DNA of 64,000 nt from Myxococcales bacterium. GTDB taxonomy: Bacteria > Myxococcota_A > Polyangia > Polyangiales > Ga0077539. The DNA lies in the NCBI GenBank assembly GCA_016792845.1, contig JAEUKH010000028.1:248001-312000 (forward strand), written 5' to 3'. This document shows positions 8,091-15,481 of the stretch, one piece after another (position 1 is the first letter of the stretch; each line of letters starts with the position of its first letter). Made by a program: the position numbers and the translations under genes. The notes under the pieces are model-generated. The model had not been told where the DNA came from, ran no database searches, and saw only the letters and a list, made by a program, of their open reading frames with translations.

Positions 8091-9263
8091 TTAGCGCCGT
8101 TCTTGGGCCCGCTTGCGGCGTCGACCCGCCCAGCCTAGCGAGAGCCCCACCGCGAGCCACCCGAGGCCCGCGCGCGTCGGCCTCGCGGCCTCATGCACCG
8201 AACACCCGCCGCCGCCCCCCGCACCGCCCGCATCGGCGGCAGCGCCCGCGTCGGTGACTGCGCCTGCATCGGTGGCAGCCCCCGCGTCGGTGACGGCGCC
8301 CGCGTCGGTGACGGCGCCCGCGTCGACGCTCAAGCCGAGGTCGTTGGCGACGCTCGCGTCTTGCGAGGGCGCGCCGAGGTCGCCGCTGGCGTCGGTGGCC
8401 GCCGACACGTCGCCCGAGGGCCCGTCGGTGGACGTCGCGGCGTCTGAGGGGCCGCCGCCTTGGCAATGCAGCGCGACCGACGATCGCAGCGTCACGCGCA
8501 CGTCGGTGCCTGGGATGAAGGCCGTCACCGCCACGTCGTGGCTCCCCTCGGCGAGCGCCGGAGCGCCCGCGAAGGTGCCGCCGTCGGCTGCGCCGCAGCG
8601 CACAAAGAGCGGTCGGAGGCCCGTCGTGACCGGCGTGCTGTCGCGGCGAAAGGTCTTCCAGAACCAGCGCTGGCCGTCGACGGTGACCTCGTACGCGATG
8701 GCGTTCGCCCAAGGCATCGCCTCGGGGCTGAGCTGCACCGACAGGGTGCGCGTCACCGCCGGGAAGCTCGACCCGCAATCTGAGAAGCCTAGCGGGTTGG
8801 CCACCGACAAATACTGGGACTCAGGCTCGCCCACCGCGAGGGTGCCCAGGGTCGTCGGCAGCGGCGCGTTCGCGGCCGTGCGGAAGGTCAAATCGGCCGC
8901 AGGGCCCCGGCTACAGACCACCCCTTGCACGCGGTACATCGCGTTCGGCGCGAGGGGAGACGCGAAGCGAAGAAACCGCGCGGTGGGGTAACCCGCGAGC
9001 GCCTCGACGGTCACCCCGGGAACGGCCTGACCCATCGCGTCGGTCACCGTGACCGCGCCCCCCGACGCAGTGCTCGTCACCGCCGAGCCGAGCGGCGTCC
9101 ACCAAAGGCCCGGCGCGTTGGCCGGCATCGACCCGCCCGGGAGCGCCACGTTCGGCTCACACTCCAGCGGCGGCGAGCACGCGCGCGCCGCGCCCGACGC
9201 GAGGGTCGACGCGACCCCGAGGCTCACCGCCATGACGCCCTTCAAAAGTGTCTCTGCCTTCAT
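8091..9263 (-). CDS. Secreted protein with MYXO-CTERM sorting signal
   Basis: 390 residues. A Sec signal peptide (MKAETLLKGVMAVSLGVASTL, cleavage probably near SGAARA-C) leads into two Cys-containing beta-rich segments with Ig-like strand patterns and Cys pairs. A low-complexity linker of TDAGAV-type repeats follows, then a Gly run and GCSV, a hydrophobic stretch (GLGWLAVGLSLGWAG) and a basic tail RRRKRAQERR. That ending matches the MYXO-CTERM sorting signal (Cys, membrane segment, Arg cluster) known from myxobacteria, where the Cys is processed and the protein reaches the cell surface. The upstream in-frame ATG (9290) would add nine polar residues ahead of the signal and is less likely. Confidence 0.85.
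   Translation of the reverse strand: MKAETLLKGVMAVSLGVASTLASGAARACSPPLECEPNVALPGGSMPANAPGLWWTPLGSAVTSTASGGAVTVTDAMGQAVPGVTVEALAGYPTARFLRFASPLAPNAMYRVQGVVCSRGPAADLTFRTAANAPLPTTLGTLAVGEPESQYLSVANPLGFSDCGSSFPAVTRTLSVQLSPEAMPWANAIAYEVTVDGQRWFWKTFRRDSTPVTTGLRPLFVRCGAADGGTFAGAPALAEGSHDVAVTAFIPGTDVRVTLRSSVALHCQGGGPSDAATSTDGPSGDVSAATDASGDLGAPSQDASVANDLGLSVDAGAVTDAGAVTDAGAATDAGAVTDAGAAADAGGAGGGGGCSVHEAARPTRAGLGWLAVGLSLGWAGRRRKRAQERR
8229..8318. repeat. Five 18-bp tandem repeats in the linker of the MYXO-CTERM protein
   Basis: Five units of 18 bp (cgcgtcggtgacggcgcc and variants) encode the TDAGAV-type linker. The two units nearest 8318 are identical, so slippage in steps of six codons would change linker length without breaking the frame. 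Confidence 0.85.
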
Positions 9264-9542
9264 GCCGTCGACCGTAACAGATCGCCTCACCCGACGCTTC
9301 GTCGAAGCGGCCTTTTCTGCTTGAAGTCAGCCTTCTGCAAGCGCTCTTGTGTGACGTTGAGGTCGCAGCCTGGGCTTGCGCGTTGGGGTGCTCATTGGGG
9401 GGCGAGACGCAACGGAGGGTTGCCCTCGGGGCCCGTGACGGCGCCCGGGTCGGTGTACAGAGTGGGCGTGTCGCGACGCGGTCTGGCGACGCGCTTTGTG
9501 GCGCGGCGGGGCCGGGTCGGGGCTGAAAGGCGAAGGCAGGCG

Positions 9543-10562
9543 ATGGGCGACGACGTAGTGCGGTCGGTGCGACCGTTGGGGTTTCCTTGGCAGACGGTCG
9601 ATCCGTTCTTGTTTTGCGTGTTTCACGACGACGCGTATCCCGAGGGCGACGGCGCGCTGGCGCCGCGGGCGTCGCTGAAGGGGCGCGACATCGGCCAGGA
9701 TTTCTCACGAAAAGACGGCTGGAGCATGTACCACGGCGACCGCGTCCCGGGTTTTCCGCAGCACCCGCATCGGGGCTTCGAGACGGTGACCATCGTGCGC
9801 AAGGGCCTGGTCGACCACAGCGACTCGTTGGGCGCCACGGCGCGCTTCGGCGGCGGCGACGTGCAGTGGCTTACGGCCGGTCGGGGCATCGTGCACAGCG
9901 AGATGTTTCCGCTGGTCGACGAGGCCGCGCCGAACCCGCTCGAGCTCTTTCAGATCTGGCTGAATCTGCCGGCCCGCGACAAGATGGTCGACCCCTACTT
10001 CTCGATGTTCTGGGGCCCCAAGATCCCGGCGCTGACCGTGCACGATGACGCCGGTCGCGCGACCCAGGTGAGCGTCGTGGCGGGTCAGTTTCGCGACGCC
10101 CGCGCCCTCGCGCCGCCGCCCAACTCGTGGGCCTCGCGCGACGAGAGCGACGTCGCCATCTTGACCCTGAAGCTCGACCCGGGGGCCACCCTCTCGCTCG
10201 CCGCGGCGCGGCCCGAGACCCGGCGAAACCTCTACTTTTTCAGGGGTTCGAGCCTCAGCGTGGGCCAGCGCGAGGTGCCCGTGAGGTCAGCCGTCGAGGT
10301 GCGCGCCGACCGCGAGACGGTGCTCCGAAACGGCCCCGAGACGGCCGAGGTGCTGGTGCTCCAGGGGCGCCCCATCGGCGAGCCGGTGGCCAACCACGGG
10401 CCCTTCGTGATGAACACCCGGGCCGAGCTCATCACCGCGTTCGAAGACTACCAGCGCACGCGCTTCGGGGGCTGGCCCTTCGCCGACGACGCGCCGGTTC
10501 ACCCGAAAGACCGCACGCGCTTCGCGCGGCACGCCGACGGTCGGGTCGAAGAGGCCGAGTGA
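9543..10562 (+). CDS. Pirin family protein
   Basis: 339 residues of the bicupin pirin family. The N-terminal cupin holds the four metal ligands in the usual spacing: H74 and H76 in FPQHPHRGFETV, then H118 and E120 in GRGIVHSEMFP. This fits iron-binding pirins, some of which act as quercetin 2,3-dioxygenases and others as transcription cofactors; the sequence does not say which. The C-terminal cupin (NLYFFRGSSLSVGQREVPV, LVLQGRPIGEPVANHGPFVMN) is the pirin C domain. The ATG at 9543 is chosen because homology begins there; the open frame continues upstream but that part is antisense to the MYXO-CTERM gene. It is divergent from that gene across 279 bases. Confidence 0.93.
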   Translation: MGDDVVRSVRPLGFPWQTVDPFLFCVFHDDAYPEGDGALAPRASLKGRDIGQDFSRKDGWSMYHGDRVPGFPQHPHRGFETVTIVRKGLVDHSDSLGATARFGGGDVQWLTAGRGIVHSEMFPLVDEAAPNPLELFQIWLNLPARDKMVDPYFSMFWGPKIPALTVHDDAGRATQVSVVAGQFRDARALAPPPNSWASRDESDVAILTLKLDPGATLSLAAARPETRRNLYFFRGSSLSVGQREVPVRSAVEVRADRETVLRNGPETAEVLVLQGRPIGEPVANHGPFVMNTRAELITAFEDYQRTRFGGWPFADDAPVHPKDRTRFARHADGRVEEAE

Positions 10563-10563
10563 G

Positions 10564-11255
10564 CTACCAGGCGAAGCGGCCGCCGCGGTAATCGAGGAAG
10601 GCGCCGTTGTCGTCTTGGGTGAGCGTCGCGATGCGCGCCAACATCGCTGACACGCTCTCTTCGACCCGCAGCGGCGCCCCCGGGCCCCCCATGTCGGTCT
10701 GAACCCACCCTGGGTTGAAGCTCACCGAGATCACGCCCTCGCCGCCGAACTCGTGGGCGAGGTTGCGGACGGCCATGTTGAGCGCGGCCTTCGACATCCG
10801 GTAGTCGTAGACGCCGCCGGTGGTGTTGTCGGCGATCGAGCCGAGCCCCGACGAGATCGCCACCATCACCCGCGGCGCAGCCGGTCGATGTACGCCCGCG
10901 CGATCCGGAGCGGGCCGAGCGCGTTGACCGAGAGGGTCTCGAGCGCGCTGTCAAAGGGCAGGTCTGCGAGGCTCGTCCACGCGCCGCGTACGCCCGCGTT
11001 GTTGATCACGAGGTCGAGGGGCTCGTCGCCGCCCGCGCAGCGCGCCGCCGCAACGCTCGCGTCGCTGCCCACGTCGCCGCCCAGCACCTGTAGCGCGCCG
11101 CGCGCCGAGGCCGCGAGCGCCTGCAATTCGTGGGCGCCCTCGGGGCACCGACAGAGGGCCTCGACGGTGTCGCCGCGCGCGAGACACTGCCGCACAAACT
11201 CAAGCCCGATGCCGCGATTGGCACCCGTCACAAAGACCCGCATGCTCACCTTCAC
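10564..11255 (-). pseudogene. CsgA/C-factor-like short-chain dehydrogenase, split by a frameshift
   Basis: Two consecutive frames together make one short-chain dehydrogenase of about 230 residues. The first (11255 to 10866) has the dinucleotide fold TGANRGIGLEFV, the NNAG motif (DLVINNAGVRGAW) and NALGPLRIARAYIDRLRRG, then hits TGA. The second (10869 to 10564) continues with MVAISSGLGSIADNTTGG, the catalytic Y-x-x-x-K (YDYRMSKAALNMAVRN) and NPGWVQTDMGGPGAPL. The order and wording resemble Myxococcus CsgA (C-factor), including the SKAALNMAVR and GWVQTDMGGP blocks. The halves meet in CGCGGGTGATGG: one extra base, or a slightly larger in-frame deletion event, would join them. The first start (GTG) overlaps the stop of the HD-kinase gene; an ATG at 11243 with AGGTGA just upstream is also possible. 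It could be a broken gene, a sequencing error, or two coupled subunits. Confidence 0.8.
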
Positions 11256-12403
11256 TCTTCTGAACGTACGACATACTCTACAAGAGGCGCCTCGGTGGGG
11301 TCAGGGAGCTCCCACCGGGAGATCATCGCGTCGAGCACCCGCTCGGGCACCCGGGTGGCCTCGCTGCGCGCGCGCTGCACCGCCCGCAGGGTCGCCTCGG
11401 GGGCCTCGACATGGACGATGCGCACCCGGGCCCCGTAACGGCTCATGAGGGCCACGAGCGGAGCGCGGCGCTGGCGGGTGAGGTTGGTCGCGTTCCACAC
11501 GAAGGGGCGGCGGGCGCGGAGGTGCTCGCGGGCGAGGGCCTCGGCGGCTTGTACCACCCGGCCTTGATCGTCGTCGGCGCTCACGCCCATGGCCAGACGG
11601 AGCGCGTCGAGGCTCACCACCGGGCGCCCCTCGCCGTGGGTCTTGACCCAGTGATCTTTGCCCGCGCCCGGGAGCCCGCTCATCACCACGACCTCGAACT
11701 GCTCGCCCTCGAAGGCGGCGTACCCCGGGTCGCGCTCAGGGCGCTGAAAATACTCGTAGCGCGAGGTGGGGTTCGCGAAGCCGAGGGGCCCGTCGAGGCA
11801 GCCCGCGTCTTCTGCGAAGAGCCTGAAGTACGCGATGGCGTCGAGCACCGCGGCCTGATCTTCGCAGACGCGGCCGCGCATGTCGGCCTCGGCCAAGAGG
11901 GCGACGTAGTCGTTGCGGAGGCTCTGACTCATCTTGGCCACGAGGCGCAGGCTGTCGGGCTGCGAGGTCGCGAAGAAGGGCTGCTGGTGATAGCGCACCA
12001 TCGCGCAAATCTGCTCGCGGTGCGCGAAATCGAGGCCCGCGCGCCAGAGCTCGACCCGCGCGAGGCGCTCGCCGAGGGCCGAGTGACCGCGGGCCGTGAT
12101 GCGCCCGTCGGCCTCGCAGCGGGTGGTGGCGGGTTTGGCGATGTCGTGAAAGAGCGCGGCCGCGAAGGTGAGGCTCTGGCCCTCGGGGTCGAGCCCTTGC
12201 CATGCGGGCAGCGCGAGCAGCGCCTCGCAGACCATGCGGGTGTGCACCGCGACGTCGCCCTCGGCGTGGTGAACGGGGTCTTGGGCCACTCCGACGAGGG
12301 TCTGAAGAAACTGAAAGCGCGCGCAGAGGCGCTCCCAATCGAGGGCGCCGTGCGCGGGGAGCGCGAGCTTCAAGAGCGGGTCGAGGCGAGGGTCGGGGGG
12401 CAT
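11252..12403 (-). CDS. HD-domain/P-loop polynucleotide-kinase-like protein
   Basis: 383 residues with two domains. The N-terminal part (about 25-200) is an HD phosphohydrolase fold with H86-D87 in AALFHDIAKPATT and further His residues (VHHAEGDVAVH, RYHQQ) that would complete the metal site. The C-terminal part (about 236-383) is a P-loop kinase of the T4 polynucleotide-kinase/AAA_33 type. Its Walker A is GLPGAGKD (243-250), followed by PVVSLDALRLAMG and the lid region NATNLTRQRRAPLVALM. It starts 10 bases after the RNA ligase gene, so the pair probably forms an operon. The likely job is to remove a 2',3'-cyclic or 3' phosphate (HD) and phosphorylate the 5' OH (kinase) so the ligase can seal. 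This is inferred from domain pairing; substrates are not shown by sequence. Confidence 0.88.
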   Translation of the reverse strand: MPPDPRLDPLLKLALPAHGALDWERLCARFQFLQTLVGVAQDPVHHAEGDVAVHTRMVCEALLALPAWQGLDPEGQSLTFAAALFHDIAKPATTRCEADGRITARGHSALGERLARVELWRAGLDFAHREQICAMVRYHQQPFFATSQPDSLRLVAKMSQSLRNDYVALLAEADMRGRVCEDQAAVLDAIAYFRLFAEDAGCLDGPLGFANPTSRYEYFQRPERDPGYAAFEGEQFEVVVMSGLPGAGKDHWVKTHGEGRPVVSLDALRLAMGVSADDDQGRVVQAAEALAREHLRARRPFVWNATNLTRQRRAPLVALMSRYGARVRIVHVEAPEATLRAVQRARSEATRVPERVLDAMISRWELPDPTEAPLVEYVVRSEE

Positions 12404-12413
12404 CGGCGGGCGC

Positions 12414-13202
12414 TCAGAACGCGAAGAGGTCTACGCCCTCGGCGAGGCCGTTGACGACGATCGGGCGGTCGGCCCAATGCGAGCCGCTGTCGGCGATGGC
12501 CGTGAGAAACGAGTGCCGCACCCACTTCAGCCGGCCCACGCAGGCGTCGCCGGTTTCGACCTTGAGGTAGAGGCCCTCCATCTGGTCGTGGGTGTCGGTC
12601 TCGCGGGCCGCGCGCTCGGGGTCGACCCCTGCGTCGCGGGCCGCCGTGGCCAGCGCCGCGCGCCACCCGGGCGACTTGAACTTCGACGCCGTCACCAGCG
12701 CCTCAAGCGCCGCGCGGCCCCGCAACGGCCCCTCTGACAACACCGGAACCGACACCACCGCCAGGCCCTCGAGCAGCCTCCGCCGCGCCGCCGTCGAGAG
12801 AAAGAGCCCCGTCTCGCGATCGAGCACGTCGAACTCGAGAAAGTAGTGCGGCAAGCGATCATAGAAGACCGTGTGCTTGGCGTAGAGCCACTCGCCGTAC
12901 ATCACATACCGCGCCCCGAGCACCTCGAAGAGGTCGCGCTGGTGGCACTGCGCCCAGGTCTTGAACAAGCCGAACTGCCGCTCGCGCGGGCCGCCGGTGA
13001 GCACGTGGCCCCGCGACTGGAGCCGCATCGCGCCCTCGTCAAAGCGCACCGAGGCGTTGGCCCCGTCGACCTTCTCTTCGACCACCACCCACGCCCCTTC
13101 GAGCGAGGCGAAGCTCACCTGGTCGAGGTCTTCGTCGCCCGGCTGGAGCCGCGAGCCCTCGAGGTGAGGCGTGCGCGGGTATTTGATGCTCTCGTAGGCC
13201 AT
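12414..13202 (-). CDS. ATP-dependent RNA ligase
   Basis: 262 residues with the covalent nucleotidyltransferase fold. Motif I is E-K44-V-D-G (VVVEEKVDGANASVRF), where Lys44 would carry AMP. Motif Ia-like SRGHVLTGG follows. Motif III is YVMYGEWLYAKHTV (100-112), IIIa is FLEFDVLDRETG, motif IV is MEGLYLKVE (E209-G-L) and motif V is LKWVRH (K226). This set and the size fit the small bacterial RNA ligases related to T4 Rnl2, not DNA ligases, which carry extra OB or zinc domains. The ATG at 13202 is preferred over one eight codons upstream because the homology starts at MAYESIKYPRTPHL. The neighbour is an HD/polynucleotide-kinase-like protein, the expected end-healing partner. Confidence 0.9.
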   Translation of the reverse strand: MAYESIKYPRTPHLEGSRLQPGDEDLDQVSFASLEGAWVVVEEKVDGANASVRFDEGAMRLQSRGHVLTGGPRERQFGLFKTWAQCHQRDLFEVLGARYVMYGEWLYAKHTVFYDRLPHYFLEFDVLDRETGLFLSTAARRRLLEGLAVVSVPVLSEGPLRGRAALEALVTASKFKSPGWRAALATAARDAGVDPERAARETDTHDQMEGLYLKVETGDACVGRLKWVRHSFLTAIADSGSHWADRPIVVNGLAEGVDLFAF

Positions 13203-13285
13203 GACCGAAGGCCCTGGGGCTAGCACACCCGCGTCGCCGCGCCAGCCCGAGACGCCGCCCCGCGGCGGGTGTAGCGTCGCCGCCT

Positions 13286-13801
13286 GTGAGCACTCCCAGT
13301 CTTGAGTCGGTGTTGCGAAATCTTGGCTCTGTCGAGGTCGCGTCGGTGACCACCGACCAGGCCCACTTCGCGCTCTTGGTGGCCCGCGGCGTTCAGTGCA
13401 CCCGGGCCGCGGTGACGCGCACCGAGAGCCACGCCCTCGGGTCGCGCCTCAGCCGCGGGTACCACGAGCGCTATGAGGCCCCCGACACCCTCAGGGTGCA
13501 AGCCCGGTTCTCGCGCGAGGGCGCCCTCGAACAGATGAAGAAGTGGTTTCGCGCCGAGCTCCAGACCGGCGACGCGGCCTTCGACGCCCTCGTCTACATC
13601 GAGACGAGCACCCCAGAGGCCACCGCGCAGCTGCTCAGCCTCGCGCCGGTCCGCAAGGTGATCGAGGGGATCGTCGCCCGCGGCGGGTGGGTCAAGCTCG
13701 AAGACCGCGTGCTCGACGTGCAAGCCCTCTGGGCCGAAGAGAGCGCCGACGCCCGCGACGACGACCTCGGCGCACGCATCGCCCAACAGGTCATCGTCTG
13801 A
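13286..13801 (+). CDS. Conserved-looking hypothetical protein
   Basis: 171 residues starting at GTG, with no signal peptide or membrane segment. The composition is normal globular alpha/beta: SVTTDQAHFALLVARGVQCTRAAV, then a strand-rich middle (ETSTPEATAQLLSLAPVRKVIEG) and an acidic C-terminal helix (WAEESADARDDDLGARIAQQ). I do not recognise the family. It is divergent from the RNA ligase gene with 83 bases between starts, so the two may share a regulatory region. Confidence 0.65.
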   Translation: MSTPSLESVLRNLGSVEVASVTTDQAHFALLVARGVQCTRAAVTRTESHALGSRLSRGYHERYEAPDTLRVQARFSREGALEQMKKWFRAELQTGDAAFDALVYIETSTPEATAQLLSLAPVRKVIEGIVARGGWVKLEDRVLDVQALWAEESADARDDDLGARIAQQVIV

Positions 13802-13814
13802 GCCCCGACCCGAG

Positions 13815-13835
13815 AATGTTCACGGTGTCAACATT
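13815..13835. promoter_or_regulatory. 21-bp imperfect palindrome, candidate operator
   Basis: AATGTT-c-AC-ggt-GT-c-AACATT is a near-perfect dyad with 6-bp arms plus two inner matched pairs. It lies 68 bases upstream of the DUF1269-like ATG, just past the stop of the hypothetical gene. Its AT-rich arms stand out in this sequence. It could be a repressor site for the downstream gene; it lacks the GC-rich stem and T run of a terminator. Confidence 0.35.
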
Positions 13836-13903
13836 TCGTCGAAGCTGTGCGAATCGCGCTTCGGGGTCTTGCGGTTTGCCGTGATCGGCCGAGAGTCTGC
13901 GGC

Positions 13904-14416
13904 ATGGCGAACGATCCGCGACAGCTGGTGGTGCTTGGGTTTGACTCTGTGATTCGCGCCGAAGAGGCGTTTCTGGCGATGAACCGTCTCGTCCAAGAGG
14001 GCAAGATCCTCTTGCACGACGCGGTGTTTGTGAGCCGCGACGGCGAGGGCCGGGCGAGCGTCCGCGAGACCACCGACCCGACCCCCGGGGCGGCGGCGCT
14101 CGACGGCACCTTCTGGGGTTTGCTCTTCGGCACCATCGTGGCGGGCCCGGTGGGCGCGCTGGTGGGCGGGGCCCTCTCGGCGGGCACCGGGGCGCTGATG
14201 GCGAAGCTCATCGACACGGGGGTGCCCGACGCCAAGATCGACGCCCTTCGGCAGCACATCGACCCAGGTACGACGGCGCTGGCGCTGCTCGTGAGCCACC
14301 TCCAGCCTGAGGCCCTGCGCGACGAGCTCAAGCGCTTCGCGGGGGTGAAGGTGCTCGAGACCGACCTGCCCGAGGCCACCGCGGCGATGCTGCGCGAGGC
14401 GGTGCGGGCCGAGTGA
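13904..14416 (+). CDS. DUF1269-like small membrane-associated protein
   Basis: 170 residues. The N-terminal domain (LVVLGFDSVIRAEEAFLAMNRLVQEGKILLHDAVFVSRDGEG) leads into a glycine-rich hydrophobic hairpin (FWGLLFGTIVAGPVGALVGGALSAGTGALMAKLID) and then an alpha/beta tail (IDPGTTALALLVSHLQPEALRDELKRF). This matches the layout of DUF1269 family proteins, whose function is unknown. The start is the ATG before ANDPRQLVVLGF; the frame extends 19 codons upstream without family resemblance. A 21-bp dyad lies upstream and may regulate it. Confidence 0.8.
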   Translation: MANDPRQLVVLGFDSVIRAEEAFLAMNRLVQEGKILLHDAVFVSRDGEGRASVRETTDPTPGAAALDGTFWGLLFGTIVAGPVGALVGGALSAGTGALMAKLIDTGVPDAKIDALRQHIDPGTTALALLVSHLQPEALRDELKRFAGVKVLETDLPEATAAMLREAVRAE

Positions 14417-14455
14417 AATTCGCCTCCTCGCGGGGCGGCGGGCTAGTCTCGGGCG

Positions 14456-15430
14456 ATGCTGCCCGAGGGTGAGTCGCTGCGTGAGGGGTTTGAGGGCTTC
14501 GCGACCTGGCTCGCCCACGAGCGACGGGCCTCGCCGCGCACCGTCGAGCACTACCTCCGCGACCTTGAGACCCTGGCCGTGTATCTCGCGGCGCACGGGT
14601 GCGCCCGGCCGGTGCTCGGCGATGTCAGCCTCGCGGCGCTGAGGGGGTGGCTCGGCGAGCGCGCGAAGGCGCGGGTGGGGGCGACCCTGGCGCGCAACGT
14701 CTCGGCGGTGAAGGCCTTTCTGCGCTGGGCGCGGCGCACCGGGCGGCTCGCCGATGACCCCTCAGAGACGCTGAAATCGCCCAAGGTTCGGCGCAAGCTC
14801 CCGATGCCGCTCTCGGTGCCCGAGGCGGGTCGCTTGATGGAGACTCCCGCCGAGCGCCCTCCGCCGCTTCGGGCCCGCGACGACCTTGAGCGCATGCGCG
14901 AGGTGATCGCCCTCCGCGACCAGGCGATGCTCGAGCTCATGTACGGCAGCGGGCTCCGGGTGAGCGAGGTGGTGGGGCTCAACCTCGTCGACCTCTCGCT
15001 CGGCCACGGCACCGCGCGGGTTCGCGGCAAAGGCAACAAAGAGCGCATCGTGCCCCTCGGCGGGCCCTGCGTCGCGGCGATCGCGGCGTGGCTCGCGCGC
15101 CGCGCCGCGTTCGCGCGACCCGACGACCCGGCCACCCGAGACGCGGTGTTCGTGGGGCGAAACGGCACCCGCTTGACGCCGCGGCTCGTCCAGCAGTCGG
15201 TCAAGCGCGACGGGGCCTTGGCGACCGGCGGCGGCGGGGTGCACCCGCACATGCTGCGGCACGCGTGCGCGACGCACCTGCTCGACGGCGGGGCCGACCT
15301 GCGGGCCATCCAAGAGCTCCTCGGGCACGCGTCGCTGTCGACCACGCAGCGGTACACGCACACGAGCGTCGAGCAGCTTATGAAGGTCTACGATGGGGCG
15401 CATCCGCTTGCGAAAACGGGCGGTTCGTGA
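14456..15430 (+). CDS. xerC: Tyrosine recombinase, XerC/XerD type
   Basis: 324 residues, usual size for Xer proteins. The N-terminal SAM-like core-binding domain (FEGFATWLAHERRASPRTV through VSAVKAFLRWARRTGRLADDPSE) is followed by the catalytic domain with R168 (YGSGLRVSEVVGL), the beta-hairpin Lys region (GKGNKERIVPLGG), H265 and R268 (HPHMLRHACATHLLDGG), H291 (LLGHASLSTTQ) and the nucleophile Y300 (RYTHTS). All catalytic residues are present. Xer proteins resolve chromosome dimers at dif. XerC and XerD cannot be told apart here, so the symbol is provisional. The setting between housekeeping genes and the absence of an att site or cargo argue against a phage integrase. Confidence 0.92.
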   Translation: MLPEGESLREGFEGFATWLAHERRASPRTVEHYLRDLETLAVYLAAHGCARPVLGDVSLAALRGWLGERAKARVGATLARNVSAVKAFLRWARRTGRLADDPSETLKSPKVRRKLPMPLSVPEAGRLMETPAERPPPLRARDDLERMREVIALRDQAMLELMYGSGLRVSEVVGLNLVDLSLGHGTARVRGKGNKERIVPLGGPCVAAIAAWLARRAAFARPDDPATRDAVFVGRNGTRLTPRLVQQSVKRDGALATGGGGVHPHMLRHACATHLLDGGADLRAIQELLGHASLSTTQRYTHTSVEQLMKVYDGAHPLAKTGGS

Positions 15431-15442
15431 CGCTCAGAGCCG

Positions 15443-15471
15443 TTGACGGAGCGGGGGGCATGCGCTAGACG
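15443..15471 (+). promoter_or_regulatory. Candidate promoter of prfB (TTGACG-17-TAGACG)
   Basis: TTGACG at 15443-15448 and TAGACG at 15466-15471 are separated by exactly 17 bases. The predicted transcription start would fall only about 3-6 bases before the prfB ATG at 15482. No Shine-Dalgarno sequence is visible there, so a leaderless or nearly leaderless prfB transcript is possible. The -10 box is poor against the general consensus. Confidence 0.35.
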
Positions 15472-15481
15472 AGCGCGCATC

